Of a DNA stretch of 64,000 bases, positions 22,528-34,399 are shown piece by piece. A program made the translations under genes and the position numbers. The notes under the pieces are model-generated. The model was not told the origin of the DNA. It worked only from the letters and a program-made list of their open reading frames with translations, and made no database searches. Numbering within the stretch: the first letter of the stretch is position 1; each line of letters begins with the position of its first letter. This DNA comes from Locusta migratoria (lineage: Eukaryota; Arthropoda; Insecta; Orthoptera; Acrididae). The stretch spans positions 264,855,151-264,919,150 of the forward strand of contig CM048750.1 of the NCBI GenBank assembly GCA_026315105.1, read 5' to 3'.

Positions 22528-24318
22528 TCACTCTCCCTCTGTTGTTATTGTGGTCTTCAGTCCGGAGACTGGTTTGATGCAGCTCTCCTGAGCAAGCCTC
22601 TTGATCTCCACATAAGAGCGGCAACCTACATCTGTCTGAATCTGCTTACTGTATCCATCTCTTGGTCTTCCCCTGCGATTTTTTCCCAACACACTTCCCT
22701 CCAACGCTAAATTCACAAATCCTTGATGTCTAAGAATTTGTCCTATAAATCTATCCCTTCTTTTAGTCAAGGTATGCCAGAAATTTCTTTTCTCCCCAAT
22801 TCTGTGCATTACCTCCTCATTAGTTACGCGATCCACCCACCTAATCTTCAGCTTTCTTCTGTAGCACCACATTTCAAAAGCCTCAGTCCTCTTTCTGTCT
22901 CCTCTGTTTATCGTCCATGTCTCACTCCCATACAAGGTAACACTCCATACAAATGCCTTCAGAAAGGACTTCCTTAGGCTTAAATCAATATTCGATGTTA
23001 ACAAACTTCTCTTTTTCAAGAACGCTTTTCTACCCATTGCCATTCTGCATTTTATATCCTCTGTACTGCGACCATCATTTGTTATTTTACTGCCCAAGTA
23101 ACAAAACTCAACTACCTCCTTTATTGCTTCGTTATATAATCTAATTCCTTCAGCATCACCTGATTTTCTTACACTGCACTCCATTACCCTAGTTTTGCTC
23201 TTGTTAATCTTCATCTTATATGCACCTTTCAGCACACTGTCCATTCCGTTCAATTGCTCTTCCAGGTCCTTTGCTGTATCTGACAGAATTACTATGTCGT
23301 CGGCAAAACGCAATGTTTTTAATTCTTCACCCTGAACTTTAATTCCTTCTCCAAATTTCTTCTTGCTTTCCTTTATAGCTTGCTCAATGTACAAATTGAA
23401 TAACAATGGAGAAAGACTACAACCCTGTCTTACTCCCTTCCCAACCACTGCATCCCTTTCATGCCCTTCAACTCTGACAACCGCTGTCTGGTTTTTCTGC
23501 AAGTTGTAAATAACTTTACGCTCGCTATATTTTACTCCTGCTTGCTTCAGAACTTGAAAGAGTTTATTCCAATCAACATTGTCAAAAGCCTTATCCAAAT
23601 CTACAAAAGCTAGAAATGTAGGTTTGCCTTTTCTTAATCTATCTTCTAGGAAAAGCTGTAAAGTGAGTATTGCCTCCCGTGTTCCTACATTTCTCCCGAA
23701 CCCAAACTGATCTTCCCCGAGGTCGGCTTCTACCAGCTTTTCCATCCTTCTATATATAATTCCTGTTAATATCTTGCAACCATGACTTATTAAACTGAAG
23801 GTTCTGTAGTTTTCACACCTGTCTTCACCTGCTTTCTTTGGAATGGGGATTATAACATTTTTCTTAAAGTCTGAGGGTAATTCGCCTGTCTCATACATAT
23901 TACACACCAGGTGAAACAGGTTTGTCATGGCTGGTTCTCCCAGAGACTTCAGTGGCTCTGAGGGAATATCATCTACTCCAGGGGCCTTGTTTCGACTTAG
24001 GTCTTTCAGGGCTCTGTCAAATTCTTCTCTCAGTACAGTATCGCCTATTTCATCTTCATCTGCATCCTCCTTCCTTCCTACAATATTGTCTCGAAGTTCA
24101 TTTCCTTTGTAGAGCCCCTCTATATACTCTTTCCACCTTTCAGCTTTCCCTTCTTTGCTGAGATCTGGTTTTCCATCAGTGTCTTTGATATTCATAGAGC
24201 TGTTTTTCTTATCTCCAAATGTTTCTTTTATTTTCCTGTAGGCTGTATCTATTTTTCCCCTATTTATACATTCTTCTACCTTCTTGCATTTGCCTTCTAG
24301 CCACTCCTGCTTAGCCAT
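22528..24318 (-). pseudogene. RTE reverse transcriptase region (596 codons open)
   Basis: Copies element RNA into DNA at the nicked target. In this frame: KAPGVDDIPS at residues 111-120; GFGRN near 206; FVDLDKAFDNVDW at 238-250 (first catalytic Asp); VRQGCSLSPLLFNLY at 296-310; FADD at 338-341 (catalytic pair); C-terminal RNRRGRPRDGYSKQIQTDVG near 550. The Met start is only the first after a stop at about 24325; sister copies show the protein continues upstream into the endonuclease. The last residues run off the native frame because of a short deletion near 22590. GFGRN (usually GFRRN) is an odd substitution. Confidence 0.9.
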
Positions 24319-25715
24319 TTTGCACTAAGTGTCAATCTCATTTCTTAGTCGTCTGTACTCCATTTTGCCTGTTTACTGCATTTTTATATTTTCTCCTTTC
24401 ATCGATTAAATTTAGTATATCCTGTGATATCCAAGGTTTTTTTGTAGGTCTTGCCTTCCTACCTATTTTGTCCTCTGCTACCTTCACTATTTCATCTCTC
24501 AATTTTACCCATTCCTCCTCTACTGTTTTATTTTCCCCTGTTTCTGTCAATTGTTGCCTAAAGCTCCCTCTGAAATTCTTAAGAACCTCACGTTCCTTCA
24601 ATTTATCCAGGTCCCATCTCCTTATTTTCCTACCTTTTTGTAGTTTCTTTAGTTTCAGCCTACAGTTCATAACCAACAAGTTATGGACAGAGTCTATATC
24701 TGCCCCTGGGTACGTCTTACACTGTAAAACCTGGTTCCGAAATCTATGTCTTACCATTATAAAATCTATCTGGTATCTCCCGGTGTCTCCTGGTCTCTTC
24801 CACGTATACAACCTTCTTTTGTGATTCTTGAACCAGATGTTCGTTATAACTAAATTATGTTCTGTGCAAAATTCTACCAGGCGGCTTCCTCTTTCATTCC
24901 TTTTGCCCAGACCATATTCACCTACTATCTTCCCTTCCCTTCCTTGTCCTACTGCCGAATTCCAGTCTCCCATAACAATTAAGTTTTCCTCTCCCTTAAT
25001 TGTCTGAATAATTTCCTTTAGCTCCTCATATATTTCTTCGATTTCTTCATCATCAGCAGAGCTAGTTGGCATATAAACCTGTACTACTGTTGTCGGTGTT
25101 GGCTTCGTATCTATCTTGACAATGATAATGCGATCACTGTGCTGGTCATAGTAGTTTACACGCATTCCTATTTTCTTATTCATTATCAATCCTACTCCTG
25201 TAATACCCCCAATTGACTGTACTCACCTGACGAGAGATCCTGTTCATCCTGCCACCGAACTTCACTAACCCCCACTATATCTAACTTCAACCTATCCATT
25301 TCCCTTTTTAAATTTTCTAATTTTCCTCCGACCTGTAGAATGCCAGTATTGTCTTTTCTGATGATCACGCCCTCCTGAGTAGTCCCCGCCCGGAGATCCG
25401 AATGGGGGACTATTTTACCTCCGGAATATTTTACCCGAGAGGATGCCATCATCATATGTTCATACAGTAGAGCTGCATGTCCTCGGGATAGGTAGTTTCC
25501 CCTTGCTTTCAGCCGCTCTCAGTAGGTGTGTGGCATAGCCACATTAGCTGATGTTACAAGGCCAGCTCAGTCAATCATCCAGACTGTTGCCCCTGTAACT
25601 ACTGAAAAGGCTGCTGCCCCTCTTCAGGAACCACACGTTTGTCTGGCCTCTCCACACATACCCCTCCGCTGCAAGCCACCCCACCTTGGCAATGTCTGTG
25701 GTTCATGGGCGTTCA
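22544..25715 (-). mobile_element. RTE-clade LINE, most complete copy
   Basis: A full-length-looking minus-strand element of about 3.2 kb with a 5' leader (25460-25715), an endonuclease region and an RT region. The 3' end ('cagtccggagactgg' in the plus sense) is followed by a TTGTTATTG-type simple tail. It is inserted in a CR1-like LINE. It needs only a few lesions to be explained: a loss near 25210-25216, a 5-nt deletion and a stop near 24330-24375, and a short deletion near 22590. It is a good source for a family consensus. Confidence 0.88.
24338..25455 (-). pseudogene. RTE apurinic-type endonuclease region, two frames
   Basis: Nicks target DNA to prime reverse transcription. The N-terminal piece (25192-25455) has RMDRLKLDIVGVSEVRWQ-type wording with the catalytic E in SEVRW. 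The second piece (24338-25189) has LIVMGDWNS (catalytic D and N), YQIDFIMVRHRFRN and the DIDSxHN motif. That last motif reads DIDSVHN here, against DIDSDHN in copy 17551-21020, so a catalytic Asp is lost. A deletion near 25210 removes the GEYRIINTKSVGG region, and a 5-nt loss near 24375 breaks the join to the RT. Confidence 0.85.
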
Positions 25716-26199
25716 CAATAATACCAAACGAGATGTCCTTCGCTGAACTTTGTCCTCCGTTAGAACCAACTGGTGAGGTTCCCATAAGGCTCAAGAATAC
25801 TCCAAAATGGGTCAGAGAAGTGTAGTGCAGGCAGTTTCTTTAGTACTACTGTTGGATCTTGTAAGTATTGTGCCAACGAAACGTAGCCTTTGCATGGCGT
25901 TCCCCAAGATATTTTCTGTGTGTCCTCGTGAATTAAAGTTGTTGTAATTGTAGTTCCTAAATATTCAGTGGATTTTACGGCCTGTAGATTTATCGTATAA
26001 ATGATATTTAACGGATTTCTGTTAGAACTCATATGGATGACTTCACACTTGTCATTATTTAGGGTCACGTGCCAATTTTTGTATCATGCATATATTGTAA
26101 TTGTTTTGCAACTACTTTTCATCTTCGGGTGACTGTACCAACCGATAAAGGACAGCACCGTGTCCAAACAGTCTAAGAGAGATGCTGACATTCTTTCGT

Positions 26200-27650
26200 A
26201 AATCCATAATAATGGCATAAAGTGGAAAGATGATCTGTCTGTTACACTTTCACGACTAAAGGCTTAACCAATTTTGATGAGATTGGTTGTTGAAATAGCT
26301 TGAACGCTGAAGAACATAGGCTACTTTAGAAAGTGCGTATTTTAAGATATTTCTTGATTTTAAAGATATAACTCTAAATGAGAAGCAGATGAGTATAAAT
26401 CTTCCTCTTATAGCTTCTGAGACGCTTAAAGACTCATTGGAAAAAACTATTTATTCATTGACGTTTGAAATTTATCACATTTATTAAAATACTTTTAATG
26501 CATCATATATTCTACGTAATACCATTCAACACAATGAATACAATGCTTACAAAAGACGTCAACGTCCTCAAACTTATACTACATGCCGATGTCTGGCAAT
26601 GATCCTTTTTTCAGTTCGAAGGCCCTTACTCTTACATGAATCAGTTTACAAAATTACGAGTTTTGAGTAAGGGTGGCCAGTGTAAGATTGAGAATTTGTA
26701 TCTCACGGGAGGCTTGCTTAGGTAATCCGTGCAGATACAGTGGTCACAGTGTCCTCAGTGGTGTTGTGATCAGCGCAACTGACTCGATAGGCAGGGGTTC
26801 GAGTACCGGCTGGGTACACATTTTCAACGTTTCCATTTGCAGTTAATGTCATGCATTCCGTGAATATGGTGATTTATTAACCCTAGAGCAGCCACTGTGA
26901 CACACGCAGTGCATCTAGGTTAAGTAAATGCGATATTCGTTATCTTGGAAATACAGGACGCAATTAAAGCTGTAACTATTCCATCATTATTATCATAAGT
27001 ATTTTAGTGTGCAGTGTTGTGTCACATTGTCACAGCCGCGCAACTAATAATGTATTTTCTTACTTTCAGTTTATTTACATTAGTAGCATTGCCGGAGTGT
27101 GTATTATAGTTACAAATATAAAGATTATTTAATTAATACACATTAAACTTTGCTGTAGCGCATTGATAAACACGATGATAAAGAAATATATACTACAACG
27201 ACGTATAATATTGCTTCAGGGTAGTAAACCGGCAAGTGAAACAAATTAAGTCAGAGTTAAATTTATGGTGTTTGTGAAATCAATGTTACTGAATATATGA
27301 GGTATTTAACGAGGAGAGGTAATTTAGAAACTGGTATCAATGGTTCTTACTATTTACAATTAGGTGTGGTGAGTCTAGGATATGTCACTGGCCATTCAAA
27401 AGTAATTTATCCAAGTTCCCAAATGTTTATTAATCTACTTGGGTCAGTTCCCCCCCGTAGGCCTGGAGTGTAATTTTCATTCCCTTCTTATGTTTGTCGA
27501 TCTATTTATTCCCTCTCTATGCATCGCCTTCTACCCTACACTTCATCCTTTCCAGTTTTGGTTTCATGTAGCACAAACCCAACCTCCTCATGTATCTGTC
27601 GTGCAATAACAAATTTTCCAAGTATATAGAAGAAAAAGTCTGCAAAACTA
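26200..27650. other. Unassigned stretch with a tRNA-like fragment
   Basis: No coding frame was recognised. At about 26750-26820 a segment has an A-box-like GTTGTGATCAGCGCA and a B box GGTTCGAGTACC with tRNA-like spacing, probably a SINE head. The rest is AT-rich and unassigned. Confidence 0.4.
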
Positions 27651-27654
27651 TTAG

Positions 27655-27824
27655 ATTAAACTGCTATGGACATCAGTCCCTAGACTTACAAACTATTTAA
27701 AATAACTTACACTAAGAAAAACTCACACGCCTATGTGTGAGGGAGGGCCTGAACCTCCAATGGGAACCGTCGTCCAGTCCGGAGCGTGACGTCTTACAAC
27801 ACGCGGTCATTTCGCGCGACCAAC
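27655..27824 (-). repeat. Degenerate tRNA-derived SINE (family A/B relative)
   Basis: The plus-strand order (CATCAGTCCCTAGACTTACA, then 'aactatttaaaataacttac', then an imperfect B box in 'cctgaacctcc') matches the reverse complement of families A and B. It abuts the Tc1-like element. Confidence 0.55.
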
Positions 27825-27825
27825 T

Positions 27826-29165
27826 ATGTGGAGGGCCATTAACATTGCTACAACGCGGAGATGACGTGCAACAGAAGCGAAGAAGATGCTGTAATATGCA
27901 AATGAGTAGCTTTTCAGAGCATTCACACAAAGTCGGCGCCGGTGGCGACACCTACAACGTGCTGACATGAGGAAAGTTTCCAACCGATTTCTCATACAAA
28001 AACAGCAGTTGACCGGCGTTGCCTGGTGAAACGTTGTTGTGATGCCTCGTGAAAGGAGGAGACATGCGTACCATCGCGTTTTTGACTTTGGTAAAGGTTG
28101 GATTGTAGCCTATCGGATTGCGGTTTATCGTATCACGACATTGCTGTTCGAGTTCGTCGCGAGCCAATGACTATTAGCAGAATATGGAATCGGTGGGCAA
28201 TAGGAACGTCGTGCTGGATCCCAACGGCCTCGTATCACTAGCAGTCGAGATGACAGGCATCTTATCCGCATGGCTGTTAACGGATCGTGCAACCACGTTT
28301 CGATCTCTGACTCAACAGATGGAGACAACCATCTTCACGAACAGTTCGACGACTTTTGCAGCAGCATGGACTCTCTGCTCGGAGACCATGGCTGCGGTTA
28401 TCCTTGACGGTCGATCGCAGACAGGAGCGCCTGCGATGGTGTACGCAACAACGAACCTGGCAGCACGAATGGCAAAACGTCATTTCTTCGGATGAATCCA
28501 GGTTATGTTTACAGCATCATGATGGTCGCACCCGTGTTTGGTGATATCGCGGTAAACTCATATTGGAAGCGTGTATTCGTTATGGCAATACTGGCGTATC
28601 ACCCGGCGGTATGGTATGGGGTGCCATTGGTTACACGTCTCGGTTACCTCTTCTTGACATCGACGGCACGTTGAACAGTGGCCGTTACATTTCAGATGTG
28701 TTACGACCCGTGGCTGTACCCTTCATTCGATCCCTGCAAAACCCTTCATTTCAGCAGGATAATGCACGACCGCATGTTGCAGGTCCTGTACTGGCCTTTC
28801 TAGATACGCAAAATGTTCGACTGCTGTCCTGGTCAGCACATTCTCCAAATCTCTCACCAACTAAAAACGTCTGGTTAATGGTGGCCGAGCAACTGGCTCG
28901 TCACAATACGCCAATCACTACTCTTAATTAACTGTGGTATCGTGCTGAAGCTGCATGGGCACATATACACGCCATCCAAGCTCTGTTGGACTCAATGCCG
29001 TTATTACGGCCAGAGGTGGTTGTTCTGTGTACTGATATGACAGGGTCTATGCACCCAAATTGAGTGAAAATGTAATCACATGTCAGTTTTAGTATAATAT
29101 ATTAGTCCAATGAATACCCGTTTCTCATCTGCATTTCTTCTTGGTGTAGCAATTTAATGGCCAGC
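27826..29165 (+). mobile_element. Tc1-like DNA transposon, degenerate
   Basis: Ends share an inverted repeat: GGCCATTAACATTGCTAC near 27834 against the reverse complement of 'gtagcaatttaatggcc' at 29146-29162. The best frame (28563-28931) encodes MVWGAIGYTSRLPLLDIDG, then NPSFQQDNARPHVAGPV with the second catalytic Asp, then WSAHSPNLSPTKNVW. Sister Tc1 enzymes read SPDLSPIENVW at that last motif, so the third catalytic residue (E) is replaced by K. Upstream frames are broken by short deletions. Confidence 0.85.
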
Positions 29166-30630
29166 AGTATATGTTACTAACGGAGTAGGTAATAAATAAG
29201 CAATAGATTACAGCACAACGTCTTGTGTGATGGGGCGGATTTCCAAGCATCCCACTGTTTCGACAATAAGTCGTAGGCCTACTTGTGACGTTACAGGTAG
29301 TAGCTCGTTACCTCTTGAATTTCTCGTTGATCGGCGCTCTCTGTAACGATTGGATTGAATTCCATGGGGTAAAACTAGTCTGCTACAAAAAAATGTAAGC
29401 GACAGGTGGAATTACATTTCTTTGACACTTTAACGTTTCATTGGTGCCAAGTTGTCCCCATTTATGGCCAGCGTACAAGTCTCAATCATAAAATAAACTT
29501 CAACCCAGTACGCACATTCCACACGTCAATAGTACAAATTTACACAGCTCGTATGTGGAACACAAAATTTCAAGGTGTACATTTTAGTGTGGCACGATTA
29601 CGAAGAGTTAATTCATAAAACCTGTAGATACACTTTCCACACGACTAACACTGAAGAACTTTCACATTCTTATTCATAATAGGATTTCAAAATAACGTGG
29701 ACTGTGAGCCATGTCTACATTACGCTATGCGACTGCAAACAATACTCCCAACTAGCGTGGATTGTGCCTTCGATCAGCGATGAAAGCAGACTCATTTGCA
29801 TGGCGCGAAGGCATGTTATTTATATCACTTGAACAATGACACTGAAAATTACGTATTGTTAACTAGAAAAATTAAACTTTACTTGTGAAATATACCTACT
29901 TTCATATTATGAGAAAAGAATTTATTTAGTTTTAACAGAAATAATAATTAGCCAAACATATGGCCTACAACAATACGACTCTTGCAGAAACTAATTAATA
30001 TTTACTAATTAAACCAACTTCTGCGACGTCAAATAATAGAAAATAGCTTCAGCTAGTTATGTTAGAAAAAAAAGAATAACAAAAGTTTTGAAAAAGAAAA
30101 TGATAAAAGATTAATGACATTCGTACCTATTGTTAAGCAACACTGGTATCGGGAGGTTCAGTAATGCAAGCAAATGGGAATAAATCCAAACCTGCTTCGT
30201 TAAATGTATGGCGTAATTTCTGATGTACATTCAGTGTTATATCTGTATACTGTTTGTAAAATATGTAACAAATAGAATGATCAATGAAGTAATAAATCGA
30301 AACTTCAAGCGCTTTATGGCCGTCTTTTTATAACCTCATTTCTCATTAATTACTTGTCGTAATTAAGTTCGGAGGTGTATGTATCCACTCTCTGTAAAAT
30401 GTAGAAGTAGTAACTGTAACGTTATACTGAATGCCATAGTTTTACAGCAACAACAGCGCTTTCCTGTTCTTTTGTTAGGTTTGTCAACGAGAAAAAGTTT
30501 TGGAAAGTCTCAAAATTGTGTGTAAAGTTAGTTACAGGTAACTTAAATGTTCTCATTCTCAAATACTGGATCAATAAAGTACCGTGATACTTCACAACGA
30601 CCCTCTTGTAGGCTGGACGACCTTTCTCGT
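29166..30630. other. Unassigned stretch
   Basis: No gene or mobile-element motif was recognised. Mostly AT-rich, with no long frame of distinctive composition. Confidence 0.5.
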
Positions 30631-30634
30631 TTAC

Positions 30635-30755
30635 ATCTAGGTAAATACTCCGCTAATCTCATTCAAGAGAATGGCAGTGGGTTCATCGAACCACCTTTAT
30701 GATACTCCTTTACCGTCTATTGTTTAATAGCGCACGGGAAAAAGGTGTGAGACGC
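30635..30755 (-). repeat. CR1/Jockey-like LINE 3' end fragment
   Basis: Resembles the 3' end of the copy at 16236-16990 in the same (minus) orientation, with 'gggttcatcgaaccacc' and the segment complementary to the REWNG codons. It faces another copy at 31070-31525, forming an inverted pair. Confidence 0.6.
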
Positions 30756-31069
30756 CTCACCCCTTCCCAACTGCCCCCCGTACCTGTACCTGAAGTAATT
30801 AAACTCTGATATTCACTGCTGGGCGGCAATTTCGCAGGGATATCATTTACGGGAATATTCGCTCGGCTTGGCTGTGAGTGTGGAGCGAGGGTGAGCACGG
30901 GAGGTATGCGTTCTGCGAATCCGCTCTAGCTGTGGGCGTCCTTCCGGAAACTGCATGCGGGAGGTCGCTAGGCATTCGTACAATAGCCACTCCACGACAA
31001 CGGCCTAGCAAAACAGGCGAACGACCTTATACAGAGCATCATCCTGAAGGGATCTTATTGCCGGCTTTG

Positions 31070-31525
31070 GTAGACCTTATAGTGGCCCTTTCTTGTAGAA
31101 CAGATCCTTATCAGGTGGGTTTGACAGAGGACATCGTAAGAGTCCAAAGAAAGGCAGCTCGATTTGTACTGTCACGATACAGGGGAGACAGCGTTACGGA
31201 AATGATACAGAATCTGGGATGGGCATTATTACAACAACGGCGCTTATCGCTGCGGCGTGGGATACTTACGAAACTCCAATCGCCAATATTCTCCTCCGAA
31301 TGCGAAAATATATTGCTGACTTTCACTTACATAAGTAGAAATGATCATCAGAATAAAATACGAGAAACTAGAGCTCGAACGAAGAGATTTAGGTGTTCCT
31401 TCTTCTCGGGCGCTATTCGAGAGTGTAATGGGAAATGAATAGTACAAAGGTGGTTCTATGAACCCTCTGCCAGACACTTAAACGTGATTTGCTGAGTATC
31501 CTATGTAGATATAGATGTAGATGTA
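31070..31525 (+). pseudogene. CR1/Jockey-like LINE 3' fragment
   Basis: Encodes DPYQVGLTEDIVRVQRKAAR, FVLSRYRGDSVTEM, SSECENILLTFTYISRNDHQ and FRCSFFSGAIRECNGK, then stops. The 3' tail ends in a 'gtagatgta' microsatellite (31503-31525). The frame is open over this stretch but lacks all catalytic RT motifs. Confidence 0.8.
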
Positions 31526-32516
31526 AATAAGATATCCGCTAGCTCATGTTTGAAATTACTGTCGGTGATTGGCGCGCAGCCAGGTTTTTTTTTTTTTTTG
31601 GGGGGGGGGGGGAATTTTTGTTATTTTCGAGATAGTAGCGCTGGAAAGCTGCTAGCGAAGGCAGTCTTTTAACTGACCTCTCCTTGAGCAGTCGCTAGTC
31701 GACTACTCTGGAGGTTTTTCTTGGTAAGTGTTGCGTTTTTGTCTGTGCGTTTCGAACCTGCTAATAAATTCAGGGAATGTTAAGAAGCTGTCTGTTCACT
31801 TATAATTGACATAAAGATCTGTCGACGTGCAGGCTAAGCTGAATACTTCTTACCGTTTCGCGACTGGTTAGATTTTTAGAGCAGTTTGCGTTGAGTGTGC
31901 GCTCAGCCAGTGTAGTACGCTTTTGTGTCTTGTTCACAGCTGCTCACTTCCGCACTTGTGTACTTGCTTATTGTGTGGAGGGATAATTGGAGAATCGTCT
32001 GTACCGACAGTCAACGCTCTAATTCAGTTGTTCACAGTTTCAGTGAACAAGCGGTTAATGAACCCCCTATTCGAGGACCGTACGTCAGTGCCTGTAAAAG
32101 AACACAGAAACAGGTTGTGACATCAGGAATTCGTTAGATAAACACCGATAGCGGTGTACGCGAGACTCCAAAATTTAATTCGCGCCTTTTTTTTTAGCAA
32201 CCGACGGAAGCTCACACTAACGGCAGCACACTGCACTCGGCACGGCGTTCATTTATGCACCGGCATTGTAACCAATTTGTTGGCTTTTTTCCCTTTATCC
32301 AGATATAGGCCGATTTAACATAACTCTTTATACCGTCCAGCAGTGATTACCACTCCCAATTCTATACGCAGTACAGAGTGAGAGAATTTATTACGTACCC
32401 CATCATCACAGGATATTTGCCAAATGAATCGCCTGTAGTGTTTATTCTTTTATGCTTATTATCAATGTATGCTTCCGGTTTTGAATTTATTGTCCCTATG
32501 CTAAATGCTGGTCTGA
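31526..32516. other. Unassigned stretch with a T/G homopolymer block
   Basis: Contains a T-run followed by a G-run near 31585-31612. From 31620 to 32170 the sequence is of mixed composition with a 70-codon frame (31925-32137) of no recognised domain. It could be part of a non-coding repeat. Confidence 0.45.
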
Positions 32517-33055
32517 TTGTTGTTGTTATGGTCTTCAGTTCGGAGACTGGTTTTATGCAGCTCTCCATAATACGCTATCCTGAGCAGGCCCTTCAACTCC
32601 TTATAAGAACGGCAAATTACATATGTCTGAATCTGCTTACTGTATCCATCTCTTGGTCTTCCTCTGCGGTTTTTACCCCACACACTTCACTCCAAAGCTA
32701 AATTCACAATTCCTTGATGTCTTAGAATGTGTCCTACCAATCGATCCCTTCTTTTAGTCAAGGTATGCCAGAAATTCCTTTTCTCCCCAATTCTGTTCAG
32801 TACCTACTCATTAGTTACGCCATCCACCCACCTAATCTTCAGCATTCTTCTGTAGCACCACATTTCAAAAGCCTCTATCCTCTTCCTGTCCGCACTGTTT
32901 ATCGTCCATGTTTCAATCCAATACAAGGCAACACTCCACACAAATGCCTTCAGAAAGGACTTCCTTAGGCTGAAGTCAATATTCGAAGTTAACAAATTTC
33001 TCTTTTTCAAGAACGCTTTTCTACCCATTGCCATTATATCCTCTGTACTGCGGCT
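32517..33055 (-). pseudogene. RTE-family LINE, 5'-truncated 3' fragment
   Basis: Minus-strand frames encode STEDIMAMGRKAFLKKRNLL, FLKAFVWSVALYWIETW, AFEMWCYRRMLKIRWVDGVT and WGKNRRGRPRDGYSKQIQT. The plus-strand left edge has the TTGTTGTTAT tail. It is truncated near 33055. Confidence 0.82.
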
Positions 33056-33344
33056 GGTAGAATTTATCTCAATTTTGTACCCATTTTGTATAAAGTGCAA
33101 CTTCTTTCAGTCAATAAATAATTTCGGCCTGAGCCTCTGTTTAACTTCCTCTATTTCTCAGTCACATTTAAGATTTAGATGTTTGTCTTTTTTTTCTTGT
33201 ATCTTAGTTTTTTCAGCAATAATCAGTTGGCCTTCTGCCACGCTAAATGAGCCTACTTTTAATAGAGAATAACTTCCTGTGATACGAAGCCACGACTCAG
33301 GGATTCCAATGTGATTGTCGTGCTTCCTCTTCCCATCACAATAG

Positions 33345-34020
33345 GCCCCCAAAGCTTATATAATTTTAACGAAGTGTATTTCAAAAGAACACCTAAATCT
33401 TTCCGTTTTCGATCTGATTTCTCTTGTTTTAGTACCATGATCATGTCTCCCCATATAGACGTGCGTCAACAACGTATGTGCGCATTCAGAGGAGAATCAT
33501 TTCCGCACTAATTATATCGCACTAATACAAAACGAGCTGCCTACCTCTGGATTTTCTCCATATTCTCCATAAGTCCCACTTGGTGTGGATCACACAATGT
33601 GCAATAATACTCAAGATTGGATGCAGAAGTGTTGTGTAGGCCGTTTCTTTAGTAGAACTCTTGCATTTTCTAAGTGTTCTGCCAATGAAACGTAGCCTTT
33701 GGTTCACTTTCCCTACGATATTGTCTATGTAGTCTTTCGTATCGAAATTGTTCGCAACTGTAATTCCTAAGTATTTAATTGATTGTACAGCCTGTATATT
33801 TGACTGATTTATCGTGTAAATGAAGTTAAACGATTTCTTGTAGTGATCATATGCATGACTTCACACTTATTATCTAGGATCAGTTGCCAATTTTTGTAGA
33901 TGTCTTCAGGTGACTTTAGTATCCGATAAATGACAGCATCATCCGCGAAGAGTCTAAGAGAGCTGCTCTCATTATCTCCTAAATCTTGTTTCTTTATATA
34001 TGAAGCAGATTGTCTGTGTG
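33345..34020 (-). pseudogene. CR1/Jockey-like LINE fragment
   Basis: The minus strand matches the copy at 16236-16990 (codons for NQRLRFIGRTLRKCKSSTKE and the following region), with an internal gap near 33500-33530. Upstream RT sequence may continue toward 34190 but is too decayed to call. Confidence 0.7.
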
Positions 34021-34192
34021 TACGTATGGGTCAATTCGTTGTTCTCTTCGAGGTAGTTCATAGTGTTTGAGGATAATACACATTCTAGAATCCTGCTGCA
34101 AATCGACATCAATGATGTAAGCCTGTAATCTGCCTGTTATAATTTAGCTGAGTTTTTTACTTGACATCATTACTTCACAATCACCAGCAGTA

Positions 34193-34385
34193 CCGGCCGC
34201 GGTGGCCGAGGGGACTGAGGCACTCCAGTCACGGTCTGCACGGCCACTATGGTCGGGGGTTGGAATCCCCCCCTCGGGCATGGATATTTATGCTGTCCTT
34301 AGTCTTAGTTAGTTCATAAGTAGTTTGTAAGTTTACGGACTGATAACCCCGTAGTTAAGACCCATAGACTATACAAACAATCTTT
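34193..34385 (+). repeat. tRNA-derived SINE (family A) with perfect target duplication
   Basis: The tRNA-like head is GGCCGCGGTGGCCGAGGGG with a B-box region near 34258 (GGGGTTGGAATCC, one change). It is flanked by the 14-bp direct repeat AATCACCAGCAGTA at 34179-34192 and 34386-34399. Confidence 0.93.
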
Positions 34386-34399
34386 AATCACCAGCAGTA

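Larger units (their letters stand above)
22250..26200 (-). pseudogene. CR1/Jockey-like LINE interrupted by a full RTE insertion
   Basis: Two pieces (22250-22543 and 25716-26200) are collinear with the continuous copy at 16236-16990. The lower piece carries the 3' end up to the 'gtgacgctttcc'-equivalent point. The upper piece resumes at the codons for the AARFVLSRY region and continues to LNNDKCEVIHMSS. Between them sits the RTE element 22544-25715. The RTE is therefore younger. Confidence 0.8.

Noticed and set aside
31925..32137. 70-codon plus-strand frame
   Set aside because: No domain or splice context, length within chance expectation.
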